DNA of 64,000 nucleotides, taken from the NCBI GenBank assembly GCA_037833965.1, contig AP031355.1:12053501-12117500 (forward strand), written 5' to 3'. The notes beneath the pieces are model-generated. The model did no database searches. It saw nothing but the letters and a program-made list of their open reading frames with translations, and was not told the DNA's origin. Positions 1-12,330 of the stretch are shown here, piece by piece. The stretch is from Marchantia polymorpha subsp. ruderalis (Eukaryota; Streptophyta; Marchantiopsida; Marchantiales; Marchantiaceae). The position numbers and the translations under genes were made by a program. Each line of letters begins with the position of its first letter. Positions within the stretch are counted from its first letter, which is position 1.

Positions 1-649
1 AGCCGGGCGGGAATTTGAAAAGCGTCGGATCGGCCTCGAAGGCGTGCACCTCGGTGAAATCGCACGGGTACCGGTGCATGAACCACATGACGCTGGACGT
101 GAAGTAGTTGGCGCCCAGGTCGATGAAGACGCGCCGCCGCGCCTGATTCAAATCCTCTTTGGTGCCAAGAAACCAGTGCTCGATCTGCGTCTTGTCGTCG
201 AGGTCGGTGGTGAAGCCCAGCGCCACGCCGCGCCGGTAGTTGTTCAGCGGGTCCAGGCGCTCGATCAGGTGGCCCTTGACGCGGCAGTCCGCGGGCGGCA
301 GCCCCCACTTCAGCTGATTCCACGGGTCCTGGGGCTTGCGCGCCTGGCCCTCGAACACGTCCATGTGCGCCTCGACGCTGTTGCACCGCGCCGCCTCGTC
401 CTCCTCGCCGTCCAGCCGCAGCAGCTTGCTCTCGTCCTCCGCCGCCGCCTTCTCGGCGAACCTCGACGCCAGCGAGCTCTGCAGCTCCTTCATCACCTGC
501 TTGTGCACGCGCCCGTGCTCCGAGCTCGACAAGTGCATGCCCAGATCCACCGCGATGTACGTCACCATGACCCAGATCACCAGCCCCGGCAGGCTGATGT
601 ACCTCACGGGCGAGAACGAGCTCGGACTGCTGCGCTTCAGCAGCGCCAT
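1..649 (-). CDS. Type II membrane protein with SAM-methyltransferase (FkbM-like) fold, 5' part only
   Basis: An open frame of 216 codons runs on the minus strand from an ATG at 649 and leaves the window with no stop, so only the N-terminal part is present. The protein opens with a short basic stretch and one hydrophobic segment (about residues 17-40, LPGLVIWVMVTYIAVDLGMH), the pattern of a Golgi or ER signal anchor. A charged stem follows, then a segment containing VFIDLGANYF and, about 25 residues later, FEADP. This is the glycine-motif-plus-acidic-residue layout of FkbM-type SAM methyltransferases. It resembles plant membrane proteins annotated as DUF7870, but that name is from memory. GC content is high compared with the DNA around 1-9 kb. 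Substrate unknown. The reading frame and anchor are seen directly; the methyltransferase call is inferred. Confidence 0.6.
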   Translation of the reverse strand, partial: MALLKRSSPSSFSPVRYISLPGLVIWVMVTYIAVDLGMHLSSSEHGRVHKQVMKELQSSLASRFAEKAAAEDESKLLRLDGEEDEAARCNSVEAHMDVFEGQARKPQDPWNQLKWGLPPADCRVKGHLIERLDPLNNYRRGVALGFTTDLDDKTQIEHWFLGTKEDLNQARRRVFIDLGANYFTSSVMWFMHRYPCDFTEVHAFEADPTLFKFPPG

Positions 650-3600
650 CTCTGGATTTCTCCCTGGATTTCGCCGATCCGCCCCCTCCTCCCTCCTCTC
701 TCCGCTGTCTCGATCGTCTCTCACAATGCGCGACGACGCCCCGTCCCTCTCCTTCTTGTATCCTGCACTTCCTGTCGCTGCCGTGGCCGTGGCCGTCGTC
801 GGCCCCGAGCGCTGGCCTCCAGCGCAGCAATTTCAGTTTCCCTCTACCCCCCTTTGGTTTTCCTCTAACCGCCGAGCAACTGACAGCGCCGCGCTCTGGC
901 GAATGCCCCCGAATCCGAACGGTTGCCCAAACCAAACTGTCCGCCCTCTCTGTTTACACGAATTTTGCCCGCCGCGAGCGGGATCGGACTTCTAGACCGC
1001 AAATGTCCCGAACCGCAGTCGATAATTTTCCTAAAGCCTCAGCGATGAACGAGTTGTATGGCGGCGGCGGCAGCAGACATGAGATGTGAGCTCTCTTTCA
1101 CGGGCCTCGGATGCAACCTTATCCATCACCGACGTCGTGGTCGGATTTTTACGAGAATTCCTCAACTTTCACCCCGAAACAAAGATAGAAGACAAAACCC
1201 ATCGACACAGTTATAACATACTGGCACACTCCATCTGTACATAATGAATCATCGTCAGAATTTCCCACAAGATGCACAGGAAATCTGAAATGTTCCAACC
1301 TCACACATTGATCAAACAGCACACCTCACGAACGCACTGAGAAAAGAAAGCATGGCACTCAAGGTCAAGTCAAATCACAAAAGATTTCACGTTCTCCGGC
1401 GAACGCTGGGAAGAAGGCTACATCACTATTGCCAAAGTTTCCGAATGGCTCGTTGGTTGTACAGAGGAGTAGATGGGGGACTGGAACTTAGCAACGCTGC
1501 TGTTCGCTTCTTAGGTGGCTGCAAATTCGGGCTTGATGTCACTTGTTGGACATGATCATGTTGGGCCTCTACAGATCTCAATGGTTACTCACTGCTCGTT
1601 TGTACTCTAGCCAGCAGCAGCTTCTCTGAGGGTGCTTTCTGAGTCTTCTGATCCTTTTCGATGTCAATTTTGTTTAATTCCCAAATTCTTTTCTGAGCTT
1701 TTTAAACTGCACTTCCCGTGCGTTGCCACTGAATAATACAGCTGTTAAGTATAGTATATCTTTCTCAGCATGGTGGATTATCCCGGGTGGATTATGGGGA
1801 CCAGGAAGCAGCTTAGGCTCATGCGAGTCAGTCTGGGAGAATACATTTTGTGTTCTAGTTCCAGCGTGGAAATTCTTGGACCATAGTCTGCTGCTGACCG
1901 GTCAAGAAGGCAGATCTTGCACGTTCTGGTTCATATAGCCCTTGAATGCACAGTTTCAAAGGCATTTCCATCGATATGCATTTTCATTTATCTGCAACTT
2001 GACATGTTTTAGGTCTAATTTGCTCTCAGCATTTTCATTGGATTCACTTGTAGATGGTGCTACGCTAAGTGCATGGAGGATCACCTGTATGCATTGTGTT
2101 ATATTCTGCTGATTGTGAAAGTGAATTAAAATAGCCTTGGGATGAGTAATTCAAGCCATGTACTCACGAAAAGAATTCCAGCAACATGTTCCGCAGGTTT
2201 CTTTTCTCTTCTTATGACTGCGATCTACGTTTCGATGGACTCATATTCTGCCGTGCGGTTCTAACTTATTACACAACAACAGCTAAGGCTGCTAGCGTTT
2301 ATGGTTAGCCTCTTATAGTTTGACTTGGCCTAAAGTTGGTCTTGGCTCAAGTGATCTTGATGTCACCACAAGGACATGCACAAGAAATTACATTCCCCGC
2401 TGTCCTTGACAACACGTGACTCCTGCTTAGCCATTGTTCTCTAATTTTTGTCCACTCGCATTAAATTAGGTAGATCTTCTTTGTCTCCAAGTTTGAAACA
2501 TATATAGTCTCCAATAAAAATCTAAATATACATCGATCTTGAACTTGAATGAAATTATTTCTTAACAAAACTTATTGTCAAATACAGAGATATGTTTGCC
2601 AAGAAAGTTCTTCTACTTCCTCGAGGGTAGAGTCTCAACCTTTTATAAGTCCCACGACAAAGAAGACTTTTTCCAGAATCTAATTTGTGTTGTTGTACAT
2701 AAAAAACACGAGATATTTCTTGCCTCGTGTTCCGGGGTTGTCACGAGACTTTTTCGTAGGGCTCATGTCCCGCTGGTCTTGTTTTGCTTGAGAATCGACT
2801 GGATTCTGCTGTTCATCACCTTTGAGCTGAACAGATCACTCAAATTCCCACGACAGGTGTAACTTATTGAGAACTCATTTATTGGGTCTTCGAATTTGCC
2901 ACGGCGACGAGTAGCATTTGTCTTCAACTATTGAGACTAAGAGCAACAGTCCAGTACAAGAAGCAAAGACGCAGATAAGCCGCCGGACCCTCAGTCCTGC
3001 AATCGGTTCCTCTCATCGCCTCGCTCTCTCAACTCTTTCTCCCTCCTTCGTTTCGGGGAATATGTAAACTCCTCGGGAAACGTTAAGTATTCCAACGCAT
3101 GGAAAGTGACGCTACAGCAACCTCGTCATACGTTATTTACCAAGCCAAGGCTTGACTGGGCAATACACGAAATCCTGCGTTGACAGGTGTATGGGTTTTA
3201 GAATTATTAACTCATAAACCGCTCGACATCTTCATTGTTTAATTCGTAGTTTGGTTTAATTTCGCTGATGGCTGCGGTAGTACAGTTGTTGTTTACTAAA
3301 CAACCATTTACGTTTCAGAACCACTACTACATCTCTGAGGCCCTGGAGTCTTTTTGGTGTAGCTAGAGCTCTTTTCGATCTAGAACGTCGGCATCTTTTT
3401 GGAAGGTTCACATGTCTATTATTCCTTCAGATCTGTGGTCCAGACTTCTCATTGCATATAAGTTTAACGTTTCCTCCATGATGAATAGATTATAATCATT
3501 CGTTGCACAGAAAAACTGGATTTTTCCCCTAGACAAAGCAATACTAGAAAGCTGGGAGAAAATTTTTATTACTTAACCACATTGTAGCCTGGCTTTCTTG

Positions 3601-6600
3601 AAGGAAAACGTCCAGGGACCAACAGAATCTTATCAAGCATTTCTTTCGTGTACAATCATCACCTCCCTCCAGAGATTTCAGGTGAATTCCTTGCTTGTCC
3701 ATCTCCCACTTCTAGGATACCCCTCTTTCGCCTCTGACCTACGCCATGATTTAGGCTAAGAAAAGTTCCGAATTATTTGGTCACAGATTTTGGGCCTCCA
3801 ATTCTGAAGAGTCAGGTTTCGTGTGCACCTCCGCAGGCTGGTGTACCAAGTTTGACGTTTTGCACCAATTTCTTTTCGTCACAGCTAAAGCAACAGTAGC
3901 TGAAAGCTGAAACAATTTCACGTGTGTGATTCAGCACTGCATTCAGCCGAGGCTCGTCGACATACCACTTCATGAACCCAGTTATCTTCTGCATCTGTCA
4001 ATGAGACTGGTCTGCACACAAGAAGAATTCACTGTTCAAAACTTGAAAACTCGAATCGTTACTATCGAGGGCTCACATGGCGTAAGTCTTGTACGTATGG
4101 CAGAAGAGTGGCTCAAGATAGCTGCTCCTTGGCGATTGTCGAACCTACGGATAGAAGATACGCTTCGGTACACCTTCTACCTCGATTGGGGTCTGTCCAC
4201 TGCATGCTGGCTCATTAACAGCGCCTCACTGTCCCAAACATTTATCACTTGGTCCAACTACTTGGAGCATATCTAAGATTCAGCTTACAGCCAAACATCC
4301 GTTCGATAACCACACCTCGAATGGAACTCGGGGGACTCGTAAAGGCCACCTGAGCAAACCTGCAGCTGTTCCATGTGCCGATGAATTGACAGTGTCAACA
4401 GAAGACTGCTCCTTTGCACGAAACTATTGCATCTGTGCGACCGTTCTTAACGTGCATGCCACAAACTGCCAGAAGCATGTACTTTGTTCCTTGGGCTCGG
4501 TTGACCTTGGAGCAAACAAGGGAATAAAAAGCATCCGCTGAGGAAACTTATAGAGTTCGGGATACGGCTTACAGTGTTGGGTGGGAGGGCGGGGGGTACA
4601 ACCAGGATCTCGGGCAACAGTTCATGCTGTCAGAAGCTCACCTTCAATTTGAACAGCACCTGCAACAGGGTGATGATTAGGGGAAACAGGGGACTGGATT
4701 TCTGAGGCAGGTGATGCGAGTCTAGAAGAATGGTGAAAGATCAGCAGCACTGAGGTGGAGGAGGACGTTGTGGGTGTAGGTGGTGAGGTATTTGGACAAT
4801 ATCAGGGCATCCGCCGATACATATGCTGCGTTGCTGGACATCTTTATCTCTGCAATTCTCACGGGAGCACAGTGGATAGACGGCCGCTCTGTCGGCAAGA
4901 TATTGCACAACGAAAACTCGGAGGCTTCGGGGTAAAAGCGCAGTGTTCCCACAAGTGTCAGATATTTCATTTTTTCCTTGTGTCTGGCTCATCTTCTCTC
5001 CGTGTTAAACTCTAGTCACTTATGAGTTATATGTGGACTGCAAGCAGAATGGAGGCTCTGTGTTGTGCACCTGGTCGATGCTGACACAGAGAGCGAGGCC
5101 ATGCTTGTCAGGCCCAACCACCTCGCTTCCCGTTTCCAACAGCAGTTCCTCAACTGCTAGGTCTCTCACACCGTGTAATGATTTTAATCTCCATTTTCAA
5201 ATGCTCATTATCTCATTTCCAGCTGCGGTGCCCGTGCACTTCTTCAGATTATATGATGAACATGAACTTACAGCACTTGCGTTTTCAGCCAGACCAAACT
5301 ACGGTTTGAACTCAGAAGAGACTCGTTACGACAGGTTTACGTGTTTCGAAACTTAAACTCGAACTACGGATGAAAGTACCCGCCGGTAGATACCATACTT
5401 CCAAGTGATGTAACAACGGAGGAGCAGGGTGAGTGATGTTGATTTTCTGCTTGATGTCAGTGGGTGTAGTTATATCCTCTTGACTTGGATGACAGGATAG
5501 AGTTGGCAATATTTTCCTCAATCTTTGACCCAGATAGAGTGGACTTTTCGAATCCAAAGTTTGTGCAGGAGGTTCTTGTCGATTTGGTACTTGAATTGTA
5601 ACCCAAATGTCACTTATTATGCACAATTTACACAACAACTATTGCATTATATGGGAAGTTTGAACGCCTAGGTCTTGCCGGACCCAGGGAACTGGTAGCC
5701 ACGGTCAAGAGTAAGGTTGTGCTGGATCATCGTTGATCCGGAGCTGCACCTGGAACTCACCGGAGGTTCTATATCCCACATAAGTGCTGAAAGCGTGATC
5801 ATGTAAAGATTAGGTTGCATGAAGTTTCTGTTCGCTCCAATTTCTCACAGATTTTCATGATCTTTTACTTCTTTTTCACGTTTAATTTACCAGGGGATTT
5901 GGCAGACATACAGTGTTTAGCGATAAGTATAAACACTTGACTTTTACTTCATTGAGACTTTACTTCCTTACAACTAGCAATAAGGCCAACGTGCAAATAC
6001 GTGCAGATACAATTTTGACTTCAGTCTCCACAGAGAGTACAGAGGAAAACTTGCTCCGAGATATATGGTGTCCGATCCGAGAGCATAGCTTACAAGTGCA
6101 CGATTCGAATCTGCATGTGTAAACCGAGTTTCCGCCTATAGAAAGGCAGTTTTTCGTACTAACATCACGTCTAAAACATCCACTATTGAGAAAGCACTGT
6201 CCTCGTCTGACGAAAAAGCATTGTAAAAAAATGATCAATTACATTTTCGCCTCTTCAGGTGTTGGTGATTGCTTTCCCCTGGTAGAAAGGTTTGGTCTGC
6301 TCAGCGTGTCCTGTCAATATTTACAGCCAGAGAAACTGGTATTAACCGATGGCTTCGAAAGCAATAAAATTTATCTGTTTCTTTGTGTCTTGCGTGGGTT
6401 CGCTTCCAGACAGAGGTGCACTATAGCTGCCGTCAACGATCGGGAATGGAACAGGGTCCTTGCGGCTCCGGGGGCTGTTTGTGACAATGGGAGCGGAGAT
6501 AGAGTACGAATCAGGTGTTCGCTGATAAAATACCATCCCATGCTAGTCTTCGGGATTGGATCTAATCTATGTTAAGAGGGAACTGATATCGCCAACGCCT

Positions 6601-9432
6601 TCCATAAATTTTACGATTAGAAAACGAATGAAGAGAATTCATATCCAAGCCCAAAGCGCCGTCAGATCAAATATTGACAACTGTTGACCAGGGACTTGAA
6701 TGCTTTGGGGTCTAACTGCAAAATTGTCCGGGTTCGTTACAGGACAAGATAAGAAAATGGTCACAAGTGAGGGAAGGATACCTGGCCCACTCTCACAGTT
6801 CTTGCTCACAACTCCCTTTCTCTCCTCAGGAGTCGTCTTTCTTGTGACAGTGTCGACCTTGGTCACACCCTCCTTGTTGAATATCCGTTGCATCGCCTGA
6901 TCTCCCTTATCTGCCCCTGCCATGATGCTCCCCTGCACGTCTGGCCCAGACACCCTTCTTGTCAGATGCTCCTCAGGTGTTAACGTATAGAAGCAGAGCT
7001 CGATTTGACTGCAAAACTTCTCCACCGCGAATAAGTGTTCTCCTTGATGATGCCTCCTTTCGACTCAAAACTTGCTTCCATGATGTTTCCACTCGTTCAT
7101 TCAACTCTAGAGCAATGACTTCCTACTCTGAACTACCCGATTCATGAACGAGGAAAAGGAATCGCAGAGGTCCAAAAAAAAATTTTGTCAAAAGCATGTG
7201 TCATACCTGAGCGTCTAATTGTGTAGTCTTGATGATGCTCCAAGTATCAAGTGATGGGACAAGATCAGATTGAGTCCCAGTATTGAACAGAGAAAGTGTT
7301 GAAAATCTCTGAGAAAGTGTTTGCGCCAATCCTCGTTGGAAGAGGATTCGAGCCTCTTAAACTAAGAAGGTTGAGTCCAAATCTTGAACCCTTGTGTTAG
7401 ATAGATCATGCATGACCTGACGTCCGCTTCTTGCCAAGTGGAAGGTGGCGCATGAATTCCATTTGTACATAATCCCCCCTGCCACCATATTGAACCACGA
7501 TCCTGCGAATCTGGTTGCAAGAAACACGTGCCGCTTGTTTCTCGCTGATAACTAAACTACTCAAAGTAGCGAACCTTGCTGAACATCTTCGATCGAAATC
7601 TGTCAACAGTTGTCCATCCCTGACGAGCAGAATCTTTGGCTATAAACATCTGTGGGATTTCTTCAAAACTGCTGCTATCTGATATATGGTCAAAGTGTGT
7701 AAAGCAACCAAACAGAAATGAAGGACTTTGATGACCTGGAGACTTTCAATTTCCTCTGCAGGTTTGAAGTTGGTGGACAATATGGACATCGGCATACTTA
7801 CTTGATTTCTACTAGTTGAAAGTACTCCATGTAGTAGATCTCTTCCCGAAAATACCGATCAGTGTGTAGTATAGAGTTCCTCTAAGGGAATAATTGGAAC
7901 TATTTCAGCAATGCGTGTAAAAGTTACAGAGATTTTACAGTTATAAATATACATTCTTCATAATTTGCATTTTATGTAGGGATAATTTTTTCAGCCCATT
8001 GGTTTTATCTCCTTTTGTGGAGATTGCATTTATAAGCTATAAATTGTTTGCGTACTGAGTGCTCGAATTGCAATTTGTGCTAACGTCTCGAGGCGCTAGG
8101 GGGATCTACGCTCTTTAAGTAATATTGCGGTGGCGGTTAACGCAATGCAGCGCTTGTGCGATATATTTTTTACTGCAAATTTAAATCGCATGCAAAAAAT
8201 GAATTTGGTCATGGAAAAGAATATAATGACCCTTTCTGTAATTTAATTCAGATTAAAATTTAATTGAAGCATATATGCGCATTTCTTTATCAAATATATA
8301 AAACTAGAACAACTTCAAGAATGATATATTCGAAGCGTTAGACTACTACTGACGGAAAGGAAAACAAATTGCGTTCATGTATCTGAGCTTAAGGGATGCA
8401 CCAGCCGGGTTTTCTCAAAATTCTACTCACAGCGCAATTCCCATAGAATTCAACATCAATTGTATACTCTCACCTTGAAAAGGGCTAGCCTATAAAACTC
8501 TTCCTAATATATTATCTAACATATGTCTTTTCTTTTTTGAGCGAGTAAATATATAATATTTACGAAACTTATCCATGTTTAAGGTCTGATTATTCTGCTA
8601 CCAAAAGTATGCCTCGTGAGAGACAATATCCCGAATCTGTCGTAATCGATATTCAGCTTTTCATCTAAATTTCTCGTATAATACTGAATATTTCTAATAT
8701 ATAGTACTATACAAAATTATGTTCTAGGAAGTGCAATCCTGTTTAAGTTTGATTCGGATAAAATTAATTTCTCTTCTTTCTTATCATTCTATACTACAAA
8801 ACAACATTTGGCTGAGAAAAGAGAAATAATAGTTCCCATGTGAGGTCAAAGGTACCTATACTAATTAATATTTCTCCGAATCAGAGGAGTTTGTATTAAT
8901 CAACGCACGCCCCTCCCTCCCATCTTCTTCCAGATGCAATCCGGACAAAATAGCGAAGAGAAGAGAAGGGACCCAGAGCCGCCATTTTGGGGCCCGGTGT
9001 AGTCAGGTCACTAAATCTAGTTCGTACTTGTCCAGCGAGCACACGAAGCAAGGATCCAATCCACAGACGGAATTTGAGGTGCAAAATCCAGCCACACTCG
9101 TTTGATCCACTTCACTCTCCGACGCAAAGTTTCCCCGTCACTTCAACATCGTTCATTTGAATGCTCATGCACCGGTGCGGTTTCGGTCCAGGAGGTTATT
9201 TTGTTTTTTGGCCTTCAAGGCAGAAAGTTACGGACGTTCCATGGCCATACGTTTCGGAATTTGAGATTCCACGTTGAAACTCCTCGCTGATCGAGGAAAT
9301 TCGAAAGAACCCAGGCGAGAACGCGCTGTCACGAAGATCAAGATAGATCTTGGAGATTCAGAAAAGAAAAGATGGATCACTGAGGGTCTGTGAAATTCTC
9401 GAACTTGTAATCTTTGTCCTCCTACGTCAGCT
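650..9432. other. 8.8 kb without a recognisable gene
   Basis: The first 350 bases are GC- and CT-rich and probably hold the promoter and 5' UTR of the minus-strand gene at 1-649. The rest contains only short open frames with no family I can name. The most exon-like are on the minus strand: about 6768-6937 (begins near an ATG at 6923, ends at a possible GT donor) and 6342-6536. I could not join them in phase. About 7900-8880 is strongly AT-rich. 8890-9432 precedes CRR6 and should hold its promoter. Confidence 0.5.
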
Positions 9433-10898
9433 ATGGCGCATCCAGTTTCAATTCTCGCTTCCCGCGGCTTGGCTGCCCATGCTGGACCACTCGTTGCATC
9501 CACAAGTGGCAATTCCGTGACAGCAGCTCCGTCGAGTACTTGTGATTCTTTTCGAATTGGCCTTTGTTCTCTCGTAAGTTATCGGTGGCGCAACGATTCC
9601 GTTGCCATCAGCAGCCGCAGGATTTTGGATACCAGATTGAGGTCGGGAAGACCACGAGAGACCGTCGACTTTATTCTGGCAGAAGAAGAGGAAGAAGAAG
9701 GTGAAGCTCAATCTGCTCGGGAATGCGATTTTTAAATTCAATTTTTACTGACTCTCAATTCCATGTCCTGCGCAAATCTTCTTCTCTTCTCATGAGATTC
9801 ATGTGGGTTTTCAGTTAGTCCGAATGTGGTCCCAGCTCCTCCGCCATCCACCGGCAGAATCGACATTGTTGTGGACAAAAGAGCCATCCGAGAGCTTGAC
9901 TTATCCGCAGCTCATGCCGTTCTCAGAAGATTCGTACACCAAATAGGTGCGATGCGATTTTAAAACCCTGCCCAGAATCTGTCATTTCTTGCGTGCTCAT
10001 GAACTGCAGTTTACAAAAGCGCTCAATTTCTTGATGTAAGTCAGTTCGACTTTGTACTGACTGCCAAGCATGCCCTGGCCACGATAATTTTGACTTCGAG
10101 AGTTACAGCGCAAGAAAAGATTTTAATTATCGTGAACCTGACGCAGAAAATAATAAGTGCTCCAATCTAGTGGTAGAAATATTGAGCCCGACGTCGGTGG
10201 ATCTCATTGCAGGTGACTCTTTTATTTGCAGGTGATAACATGGCTGCTCCATCCTCGGATCCGACGGAGCTTTTCGATCGAACTGTGGGTTTCGTGCTGA
10301 AGTACGAGAGGGATGACCCTTTCGATCCTCGGGAACTATCTGAAATGCCCGACATAAGGTTGTGGTTCGTTCGCTTGGATGCTGCATACCCTTGGTTGCC
10401 TGTCGTCCTTGACTGGCGTGCAGGAGAGCTCGCCCGCTACACAGCTATGCTCGTTCCCCACCAGGTACACACATTTTCCTCCACAAATTCTTCCTTGGTG
10501 TACATGATATCCTGCTTCTAGAAAATAGCTCGGTCAGATCCATCTCCAAAATCTGAGAACCCTCTTTCCTTTTTGCATTTCTCACATATGTATCTATCTC
10601 CTGTCGTGTAACTAGTAGGGTAGTGTAATACATACTAGAACTTTGGTCAAGGCAGGCTGTCATTGACACAAGTGTCTGCCTTGCCTGAATGCAGATGAGC
10701 AAGAAGTCAGGGCTGGTGTTTAATCCCGAGGCCTTGGAGCTTTTTGTTATGAACAAAGTTTTCGTTGTGCACCCATGGCTGCGAGCTAGAGGTGTGAAAA
10801 GTCCGAACAAAAAATTGACTAGCATGTTGAGAATGCTCGGTCTGAGTGTGAGTGATCAGTTTTACGGCTTGCTCGGACAACACCCTCCGCCAGCGTGA
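9433..10898 (+). CDS. CRR6: CRR6-like chloroplast NDH complex assembly factor
   Basis: Four exons close in frame: 9433-9700, 9815-9946, 10232-10464 and 10695-10898, giving 278 residues. The N-terminal third is Ser/Ala/Arg-rich with few acids until an acidic run at about residues 80-90, as expected for a plastid transit peptide. The mature part carries the conserved core of the DUF1817/CRR6 family: DPFDPRELSEMPDIRLWFVR, then DAAYPWLPVVLDW, GELARYTAMLVPHQ and NPEALELFVMNKVFVV. The family is shared with cyanobacteria. In Arabidopsis, CRR6 is a stromal factor needed to assemble subcomplex A of the chloroplast NADH dehydrogenase-like complex (cyclic electron flow). The start is the first ATG in frame. 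The exon 3 acceptor must be the second of two tandem CAGs (intron end 10231), since the first leads to a stop within eight codons. Confidence 0.93.
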
Positions 10899-12330
10899 AT
10901 TCACTAAACTGTGGTACATACCACCTCATGCTTCTATTGTCTCGTTCGCAGCCCGCTTAAGCTCTTTGGAGCTTTCTCTGAAATGGCTGGACAAGCTCAG
11001 TGGAGTATGTTTTCCTGGGGTAGGCTGCTAACTTCCAAATGGCGTTAGCAAATCATGGATGCTATAACACATTACTGAAAGCCCATAAAAACTCTGTAAT
11101 GTATAGAGTTGTGGAAATCTGTACACTATGTTCTAAACTTATCCAGTGAATAAACTGAAGCCCTTTTCTCCTCGTATGTGAGCAAAACCGCGTAAACCGT
11201 TAGGAGAATTAGGAATTCTGAGTGACTCGTGAGTCCATGTGGTTATTATGGAAGTTGAGTGTGGAAACAGCCTATGTCATGAACTAGAGTCGATACGCTT
11301 GTCAAATCAATTACAGAGATGCAGTTCCAGTGGCGACAAGGATTTTACCTATTTTGAAAGTAAAACAATCTACAGAGTAGATGGTAGACTACTTGACTGT
11401 TGCACAAGAAGGCTTCAAAATCATTAGGTTTCTATTACATTGAGTGAATAATGCATATGCAGGTGCAATTTCTGGTGAGCAACACATCTTGGTGGTTCAG
11501 TACATTCTCGCATAAGTTTCCGTAAAACACCCTTCCCCAAAAACAACGTGCAACTCGGTGATCTTTTATAACGCTTTATTTACTGGACGAGTTTCACGGT
11601 CCTAACGTACAACTGCACTGATGACTTGAGCAACCGTTTCATCCGTGATGATTACATCAGCTTGACGAACAAGCAGTTGATTGAAGTAGAGCCTCGAAAC
11701 CATCTATACCACAACGGTGATCCAAGAAAATTGTCTAACAAAGAAGAGTCTCATTCTTAGCTGATCAGTCCTACTTGTGTTTTGGAGACAGTACCTCACT
11801 CCAGCGTACCTGTCCACAGCGCCATGCCGATTTTGAGCCCTGCCAATATAGAGCAGCAAAGCGTTACACTATTGCTGCAAGCTAGAAATGACAGAAAGTA
11901 CTATGAAAATGTCACAAGATAACTCCGGAGAGGAAGCCTCATCTTCCGAACGACTTTCTTGTAGTGGTGCGCATTAGACAGCATCCCTACGATACTTTCA
12001 CAACTCTGAACTTGCGGACAGACGTTTAATATTCAAATTTCATCGCAACTTGCTGTATATGTGCACATTTAAAACAGCAGAAGTACCTTCTCTAATAGAA
12101 AGCAGGATTCAAGCTGCCGAGATACCTAACTGCTAAATTATGGCATACACTCAAAGGCCCTTCGAGATCATATATACCTTGCGAGATAAAGTGCATCCTG
12201 CGATAGGATAGATCCTTGCAAAGAAGTCTCGGCAGCTCATACTGATAAGAAGCATCATCAGAGAAGAAGATAGCAATGATCTGCAAGATCCACGATGAGT
12301 AGCATAATGCCCTGATTCAACTGTTCTCCG
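10899..12330. other. Intergenic space between convergent CRR6 and EFL1
   Basis: The two flanking genes point at each other, so this stretch should contain both 3' UTRs and polyadenylation regions. I see no coding frame with recognisable sequence and no structured RNA. Confidence 0.6.

Noticed and set aside
44..995. Plus-strand frames of 274 and 219 codons at the left edge
   Set aside because: They are GC-rich shadows of the minus-strand methyltransferase-like gene and lack any recognisable domain.
4671..4705. TGATGA and CTGA words resembling box C/D snoRNA motifs
   Set aside because: The spacing is too short for a box C/D snoRNA and no terminal stem was found.
4741..5015. Three overlapping frames (two minus, one plus) near 4.7-5.0 kb
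   Set aside because: All three are open over the same bases, no domain is visible and no splice partners could be found, so none is supported.
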